From Pseudomonas entomophila (GTDB taxonomy: Bacteria; Pseudomonadota; Gammaproteobacteria; Pseudomonadales; Pseudomonadaceae): 64,000 nt of DNA. A program made the position numbers and the translations under genes. Each line of letters begins with the position of its first letter. The stretch's first letter is position 1. The notes beneath the pieces were generated by a model. That model ran no database searches and had not been told where the DNA came from. It saw nothing but the letters and a program-made list of their open reading frames with translations. The stretch covers positions 55,706 to 119,705 of the forward strand of contig NZ_JAAMQI010000014.1 in the NCBI RefSeq assembly GCF_013523165.1, read 5' to 3'. Positions 59,396 to 64,000 of the stretch are shown in pieces.

Positions 59396-60556
59396 CTAGC
59401 TGCGGCGGTCGAACAGGTTGGCCACCAGCCGGTCGAGCCACCCCCACAACCGCTGCTTGGTCCGCCGCCACAGGGGCCTGGCGCGCCAGCTGGCCAGGTC
59501 GACCTCCTGGCTCTGGGCGAAGTCCCGCTCGAAGCTGGCCACCACCTGGTCGGTCAGCGCCGGATCCAGGCTTTCGATGTTGGCCTCGAGGTTGAAGCGC
59601 AGGTTCCAATGGTCGAAGTTGCAGGAACCGACGCTGACCCACTGGTCCACCAGCACCATCTTCAGGTGCAGGAAGCATGGCTGGTACTCGAAGATCTTCA
59701 CCCCGGCGCGCAGCAACCGGGGGTAGTAGCGATGGCCGGCGTAACGCACGGCCGGGTGGTCGGTGCGAGGGCCGGTCAGCAGCAGACGGACGTCGACGCC
59801 ACGCTGGGCGGCACGGCGCAGGGAGCGGCGCACGCTCCAGGTGGGCAGAAAATACGGCGTGGCCAGCCAGATGCGTCGCTCGCCCGTGCTCAGCGCCCGC
59901 ACCAGCGCGCGCAGGATGTCACGGTGCTGGCGGGCGTCGGCGTAGGCCACACGGCCCAGCCCCTGCCCTTCGACGGGCGGCCTGGGCAGACGCGCCAGGC
60001 CTTCGAAGCCTTCCGGGGGGCGCCAGGCGGTGCGCCTTTCGTTGGCATGCCACTGGCGGTCGAACAGCACTTGCCAGTCGCTGACCACAGGCCCCTCCAG
60101 GCGCACCATGACCTCGTGCCAGTCGCTGGCCGGCTCGCCCGGCCGCCAGAATTCATCGGTGACGCCGGTGCCGCCCACGACGGCCCACCGCTGATCGACC
60201 AGCAGCAACTTGCGGTGATCGCGGTACAGGTTGCGCACGCCACGGCGCCAGTGCAGCGGGTTGTACGACCGCAGCTCGACGCCGGCCGTGCGCAGACGCT
60301 GACGCAGGGTCGAGGGAAAGGCCAGCGACCCGTACCCATCGAACAGACAACGCACGCGCACGCCACGCCGGGCCGCCGTCTCCAGGGCATCGACCATGGC
60401 CTCGGCGCAAGCACCGGCCTCGACCAGGTACAGCTCCAGATCGACCTGGTACTCGGCGCGCACGATCGCCAGGATCATGTCCGGAAAGAACGTCGGCCCG
60501 TCGACCAGCAGGTCGAACTGGTTGCCGGCACGCCAGGGGAAGACCGGCCCTGGCAT
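59396..60556 (-). CDS. clsB: Phospholipase D-like cardiolipin synthase (ClsB type)
   Basis: A 386-residue cytoplasmic-face enzyme with two HKD motifs: DHRKLLLVDQRWAVVGGTGV and LHLKMVLVDQWVSVGSCNF. It lacks N-terminal membrane helices, unlike ClsA, and matches ClsB in length. It starts one base after the yceI stop, so the two are probably co-transcribed. Nearby olsBA supports a membrane-lipid context. The ClsB versus other PLD-lipid synthase assignment is moderately sure. Confidence 0.87.
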   Translation of the reverse strand: MPGPVFPWRAGNQFDLLVDGPTFFPDMILAIVRAEYQVDLELYLVEAGACAEAMVDALETAARRGVRVRCLFDGYGSLAFPSTLRQRLRTAGVELRSYNPLHWRRGVRNLYRDHRKLLLVDQRWAVVGGTGVTDEFWRPGEPASDWHEVMVRLEGPVVSDWQVLFDRQWHANERRTAWRPPEGFEGLARLPRPPVEGQGLGRVAYADARQHRDILRALVRALSTGERRIWLATPYFLPTWSVRRSLRRAAQRGVDVRLLLTGPRTDHPAVRYAGHRYYPRLLRAGVKIFEYQPCFLHLKMVLVDQWVSVGSCNFDHWNLRFNLEANIESLDPALTDQVVASFERDFAQSQEVDLASWRARPLWRRTKQRLWGWLDRLVANLFDRRS

Positions 60557-60557
60557 G

Positions 60558-61139
60558 TCAGCGGGCGTTGAAGATCAGCACCGCATTGACCGGTACCGAG
60601 GGGCTGATGGAGGTGACGCCGGCCAGCTTGCGCAGCGCGTCCAACCCGGGCACCAGGCCGAAGTCCTCGGCATGCAGCACCACCGGCTCGAGCGTCACCA
60701 CCTGAAAGCGTCGCTGGTCCAGGCGGGTGGCCAGCAGGGGCGCCTCGTAACGGTGCTGGCGCCCGCGCACGGTGACGGTCAGCGGCAGGCGCAGCTCGAC
60801 CTGGGCACCGTTGGCCAGGTCCTGGATCGGTTGCAGGTCGATCCGTGCCTGCACCGTGACATCGGGGTACTGCTTGACCTCCAGCAGGTGGTCACGGATG
60901 CGTTCGTCGCGCAGGGGCACCCCGCTGAAGACCGAATCGGCCTCGATGCGCAACTGCGCGGCACCGGCATCATCGACCTTGCCGTGCAGCACCAGGAAGC
61001 GATGCACCAGCGACGTGTCGCCATTCTGGCTGGCGACGAACGACAGCCGTGACGACTCGCCGTCCAGGTGCCAGTCGGCCAGGGCCGGCACGCTCGAGGC
61101 ACACAACAGGGCAAGCAGGACACGTGACAGCTTGAGCAT
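60558..61139 (-). CDS. YceI-family periplasmic protein
   Basis: A 193-residue protein with signal peptide MLKLSRVLLALLCASSVPALA and a YceI lipocalin-like domain (WHLDGESSRLSFVASQNGDT, DSVFSGVPLRDERIRDHLLE). YceI proteins bind long isoprenoid or lipid ligands. Upstream of clsB with a one-base gap. Confidence 0.9.
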   Translation of the reverse strand: MLKLSRVLLALLCASSVPALADWHLDGESSRLSFVASQNGDTSLVHRFLVLHGKVDDAGAAQLRIEADSVFSGVPLRDERIRDHLLEVKQYPDVTVQARIDLQPIQDLANGAQVELRLPLTVTVRGRQHRYEAPLLATRLDQRRFQVVTLEPVVLHAEDFGLVPGLDALRKLAGVTSISPSVPVNAVLIFNAR

Positions 61140-61363
61140 GGGAAACCCTTCGAAAAGAGGCTGTGAACATTAACGGGCCGCCGGGTTCCCAGCAAGCGTC
61201 CACGGCCTTGCTGCGTGAGCCGCCCAGTGCCGGCCCAGCCTGCCCCCCTGTCATGCAAGCATCACCCAAGCGTCACTGGCCTGACACTGGGGCTTTCTAG
61301 TCTGGCGCTGCCCGCGCGGTTCGACTGCGCGGCACCCTTCCTGGCAGGCTCACGGAGACTCGC

Positions 61364-62119
61364 ATGATTCGGACCGCTCGCTCGATTGGCAACCCTTCCA
61401 CGCCGCGCCTGCGCGCCGAGCGCCTGACCGGCGAGGCGGCCTTGCGTGAAGCCCAGGCACTGCGCTTCGAGGTGTTCAGTCGCGACTTCAAGGCGACCTT
61501 CAAAGGCGAGGAAGCCGGGCTGGACCAGGATGCCTACGACGTCCACTGCCAGCACCTTGGCGTGCGTGACACGATCAGTGGTCGTCTGGTCGCCACCACG
61601 CGCCTGCTGGACCACCGCGCGGCCTGCCGAGTGGGACGCTTCTACAGCGAAGAGGAGTTCTGCCTGCAGGGGCTGAGCCAGCTGCAGGGGCCGATCCTCG
61701 AGCTGGGCCGCACCTGCGTCGCCCCGGCCTACCGCACGGGGGCCACCATCGCCCTGCTCTGGGCCGAGCTGGCCGAGGTGCTCAACGAAGGCGACTACCG
61801 CTACCTGATGGGCTGCACCAGCATCTCCCTGCACGATGGCGGCGTGCAGGCCCAGGCGATCATGCAGCGCCTGCGCGAGCGCCACCTGTGCCATGAGCAT
61901 GTGCGGGCCGAGCCGCGCATCCCGTTGCCGGCCAGGGACGTGCCGGGCAACGTCATCGCCGAGCTGCCGCCCCTGCTCAAGGCCTACCTGCGCCTGGGCG
62001 CCAAGGTGTGCGGCGAGCCGTGCTGGGACGAGGCCTTCCAGGTGGCCGACGTGTTCATCCTGCTCAAGCGCGATCAGCTGTGCCCTCGCTATGCGCGTCA
62101 TTTCAAGGCGGCCGTCTGA
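61364..62119 (+). CDS. olsB: L-ornithine N(alpha)-acyltransferase
   Basis: A 251-residue acyl-ACP:ornithine acyltransferase making lyso-ornithine lipid. Family motifs are [16 protein letters not shown] and [20 protein letters not shown], with [13 protein letters not shown]. It ends by overlapping the olsA start by one base (TGATG). Confidence 0.93.
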   Translation: MIRTARSIGNPSTPRLRAERLTGEAALREAQALRFEVFSRDFKATFKGEEAGLDQDAYDVHCQHLGVRDTISGRLVATTRLLDHRAACRVGRFYSEEEFCLQGLSQLQGPILELGRTCVAPAYRTGATIALLWAELAEVLNEGDYRYLMGCTSISLHDGGVQAQAIMQRLRERHLCHEHVRAEPRIPLPARDVPGNVIAELPPLLKAYLRLGAKVCGEPCWDEAFQVADVFILLKRDQLCPRYARHFKAAV

Positions 62120-62916
62120 TGCCGCGCTGGCGGGTGGCGCTGCGCGCCTGTCGTCTGCTTCCGGTACTCGGCCTGGGCGTGGCACTGGCCAGTGCGGTGG
62201 TGCTGGGCGAACGACTGGGCGTGCCGGTCTCGGCGCGACGCCGCCAGCGCTGGACGTGCCTGTTCATGGGCCGGCTGGTGGCGGCACTGCCGTTTCGCGT
62301 CCAGGTCAGTGGCCGGCTGCCGACGCGGCCCATGCTCTGGGTCAGCAACCATGTGTCCTGGGTCGACATCCCGGTGCTCGGCACGCTCGTCCCGTTGTCG
62401 TTCCTGTCCAAGCAGGAGGTCCGCCACTGGCCCCTGGCCGGTTGGCTGGCGCACCGGGCCGGGACGCTGTTCATCCGCCGTGGCGGCCACGAGGGGCCAC
62501 GCCTGCGCCAGCGGATCGCAGGACGGTTGCAAGTGGGGTGCCCGGTGCTGGTCTTTCCCGAGGGCACGACCACTGACGGCCAGGCGCTGCGCACCTTCCA
62601 CGGGCGCTTGCTGGGCGGTGCGATCGAGGCCGGCCTGCCGGTGCAGCCGGTGGCGATCGCCTACGTGCGCGAGGGACAGCGCGATACGCTGGCGCCCTTC
62701 ACGGGTGACGACGATCTGTTGGCTCATGTACTGAGGCTGCTGGCCCATCCGCCGGCGACGGTGCAGGTGCAGGTACTGGAGCCGCTGGTGAGCCTGGGAC
62801 GGGAGCGCACGGCGCTGGCACGCGAGGCGCAGCAGGTGATCGAAGCGGCCTTGCGCAAGCCGCTCGACGCCGAGCGGACTCAGCGTGCGCGCGAGGCCGT
62901 TCTGACGGTGCCCTGA
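62119..62916 (+). CDS. olsA: 1-acyl-glycerol-3-phosphate acyltransferase-like ornithine lipid O-acyltransferase
   Basis: A 265-residue PlsC-domain enzyme. N-terminal membrane helix LLPVLGLGVALASAVVLG; catalytic VSNHVSWVDIP (NHxxxxD) and substrate motif LVFPEGTTTDGQ. It adds the second acyl chain to lyso-ornithine lipid. The start at 62119 is coupled to olsB. Confidence 0.92.
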   Translation: MPRWRVALRACRLLPVLGLGVALASAVVLGERLGVPVSARRRQRWTCLFMGRLVAALPFRVQVSGRLPTRPMLWVSNHVSWVDIPVLGTLVPLSFLSKQEVRHWPLAGWLAHRAGTLFIRRGGHEGPRLRQRIAGRLQVGCPVLVFPEGTTTDGQALRTFHGRLLGGAIEAGLPVQPVAIAYVREGQRDTLAPFTGDDDLLAHVLRLLAHPPATVQVQVLEPLVSLGRERTALAREAQQVIEAALRKPLDAERTQRAREAVLTVP

Positions 62917-63017
62917 AGGCCTCCCTGCGGAGCCGGCAAGGGCGGCTTGCCCCTCGGCTGGCACGGACCTGTGGGGCCTGCCGGGCCGGCCTGCAAGGTC
63001 TGCACATTCAAGCCTTT

Positions 63018-63650
63018 TCACTCCGGGAGCACGCGCGCCTCATGCGCTGTTCTGGCCTCGATCTCCTGCACGATCCGCACCTGTTCCTCCTGGGCGAACC
63101 GCTGCAACTGCGGATAGAACGACCGAAAGTCCTCGCGCAGGGCCTCGTACGCCTGCGCCAGTTCATCCATCACGCCCACCAGGGCCTCCGGTCGCGACAG
63201 ACGTCGACCGATGCCACGGAACACCTGTTCGAGCGTGTCGAACTCGGCGTACGCCCCCAGCCAATCGTCCGCCGCCATGAACGGCGCGATCTGCGCCAAC
63301 CGCCCTGGCAGATCGGGCTGTGCCAGCAGGATGTGGTAGAACCGACCGGTAAAGGCTGCGAGCGGGGTCTGGGCATAGGCCGACCATTCCTGCGCCAGGC
63401 AATGGTCGAAGAACACGTCCAGCACGATCCCGGCATAACGGCGACGTGCGGTGGGAAAGCGCGCCAGTGCCGCCAGCACCTGGGGATGGCTGTCGGTGTG
63501 GCTGTCGATGCGCCGGTGCAGGCGTATGGCCGCCTCGAGCGCAGGCGTGAAGCGCCCCTCCAGCGGGCCCTTGACGAAATCGCCATAGAGGCTGCCCAGG
63601 AGCTGTGGCGGCTGGTCGCCGCCCAAGTGCAGATGTGCCAGGTAGTTCAT
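63018..63650 (-). CDS. Acyl carrier protein phosphodiesterase-like protein (AcpH family)
   Basis: A 210-residue HD-like helical protein starting MNYLAHLHLGGDQPPQLLGS with GDFVKGPLEGRF and a His-rich RLHRRIDSHTDSHPQ segment, as in AcpH which removes phosphopantetheine from ACP. FDHCLAQEWSAY follows. Convergent with olsA. Start chosen at ATG 63648-63650; upstream open sequence is unrelated. Confidence 0.88.
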   Translation of the reverse strand: MNYLAHLHLGGDQPPQLLGSLYGDFVKGPLEGRFTPALEAAIRLHRRIDSHTDSHPQVLAALARFPTARRRYAGIVLDVFFDHCLAQEWSAYAQTPLAAFTGRFYHILLAQPDLPGRLAQIAPFMAADDWLGAYAEFDTLEQVFRGIGRRLSRPEALVGVMDELAQAYEALREDFRSFYPQLQRFAQEEQVRIVQEIEARTAHEARVLPE

Positions 63651-63734
63651 CCGCGCGAGTTTAGCACCGATGTGGCGCCCACCTGTATGGCGGTGTCGAG
63701 GCCTGTCTACCTGACGCATCGGGTGGCTGATTTC

Positions 63735-63824
63735 ATGGGCCTTGCAGGCCCAATCGCGGCACTGGGGCCGCTCCCACAGGTAACCGCGATAGCCTGCCAT
63801 GCCGCGGTGGGGCTACGGGTGTAG
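63735..63824. repeat. Half of a composite REP pair, interrupted by an IS110 element
   Basis: Matches 36980-37068 almost throughout: GGGCC..GGCCC hairpin, AATCGCGGCAC, GGGGCCGCTCCCACAGGT and GTGGGGCTACGGGTGTAG. In the intact copy GAGCGGCCCC follows, but here the match ends exactly at 63824 and IS-like sequence begins. Confidence 0.85.
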
Positions 63825-63839
63825 ATACCGTCTTGATCC

Positions 63840-64000
63840 TCACATCGCAAGTGCGATCTGAGGGTCGAACGGCTTGTCGGATTTCACCACGCCATACACC
63901 AGGTGCAGCAGCTTGCGCATGGCCGCACAGACGATCTGTTTGTACGCCTTGCGTCGATTGCCAAGCCGCTCGGCCATCGCCTTGATGACCGGGTTGAAGC
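63840..64000 (-). CDS. IS110/IS116/IS902-family transposase, C-terminal part (continues beyond window)
   Basis: Minus-strand translation from the window edge gives NPVIKAMAERLGNRRKAYKQ then IVCAAMRKLLHLVYGVVKSD and KPFDPQIALAM with a TGA at 63840-63842. The segment with paired basic residues followed by CAAMRKLL is the C-terminal IS110 (transposase_20) hallmark. The remainder lies right of the window. It begins 16 bases from the REP junction. Confidence 0.88.
   Translation of the reverse strand, partial: FNPVIKAMAERLGNRRKAYKQIVCAAMRKLLHLVYGVVKSDKPFDPQIALAM

Overview
The window is a high-GC Pseudomonas chromosome segment. Gene content and order point to the P. putida group: the Entner-Doudoroff and glucose-uptake block (gapA, edd, glk, gltR, gtrS, gtsABCD, oprB, hexR, zwf, pgl, eda), then leuA, an M23 peptidase, xseA, guaB and guaA follow the order I recall for P. 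putida KT2440. REP sequences of the form GCGGGCAAGCCCGCTCCCAC are scattered through it. No rRNA, tRNA or CRISPR array was recognised.

Layout. 1-1.2 kb: the 3' end of a chemoreceptor gene and a decayed IS630 transposase. 1.2-11.4 kb: an AT-richer accessory island holding a full-length PAAR/RHS effector, followed on the same strand by its putative immunity gene and by two 5'-truncated RHS copies. Each copy has a different C-terminal nuclease tip and its own immunity gene. 11.8-18.3 kb: guaA and guaB, a zinc-ribbon protein, xseA and a peptidase. 18.3-20.7 kb: leuA with a leucine-rich candidate leader peptide. 20.7-36.7 kb: glucose uptake through the outer-membrane porin OprB and the GtsABCD ABC transporter, phosphorylation by Glk, and breakdown by Zwf, Pgl, Edd and Eda. 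HexR, the GtrS/GltR two-component system and probable Crc/Hfq motifs control this block. 36.7-41 kb: a REP-rich spacer and a reduced pca cluster (pcaT, pcaF, pcaR). 41.4-54.6 kb: phosphate transporter, McpG-like chemoreceptor, a three-gene membrane/glycosyl operon, purU, an MvaT-family silencer, sbcB, a PilZ protein, a lipoprotein and pykA. 54.6-63.7 kb: a ferredoxin reductase, class I fumarase, a nitrilase-family hydrolase with a GNAT protein, a cardiolipin synthase-like protein, YceI, the ornithine-lipid genes olsB and olsA, and an ACP phosphodiesterase-like gene. The window ends inside an IS110-family transposase whose element appears to have inserted within a REP pair.

The most unusual structure is the RHS island: one expressed toxin gene plus stored or retired alternative toxin tips, each followed by its immunity gene, arranged so that recombination in the shared RHS core could swap tips. 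Other items worth checking are the leuA leader peptide, the REP-targeted IS110, the truncated pca cluster at a REP-rich synteny break, and a perfect inverted repeat between pcaF and pcaT. Start codons were often moved downstream from the longest reading frame on the basis of family N-termini, ribosome binding sites and overlaps.
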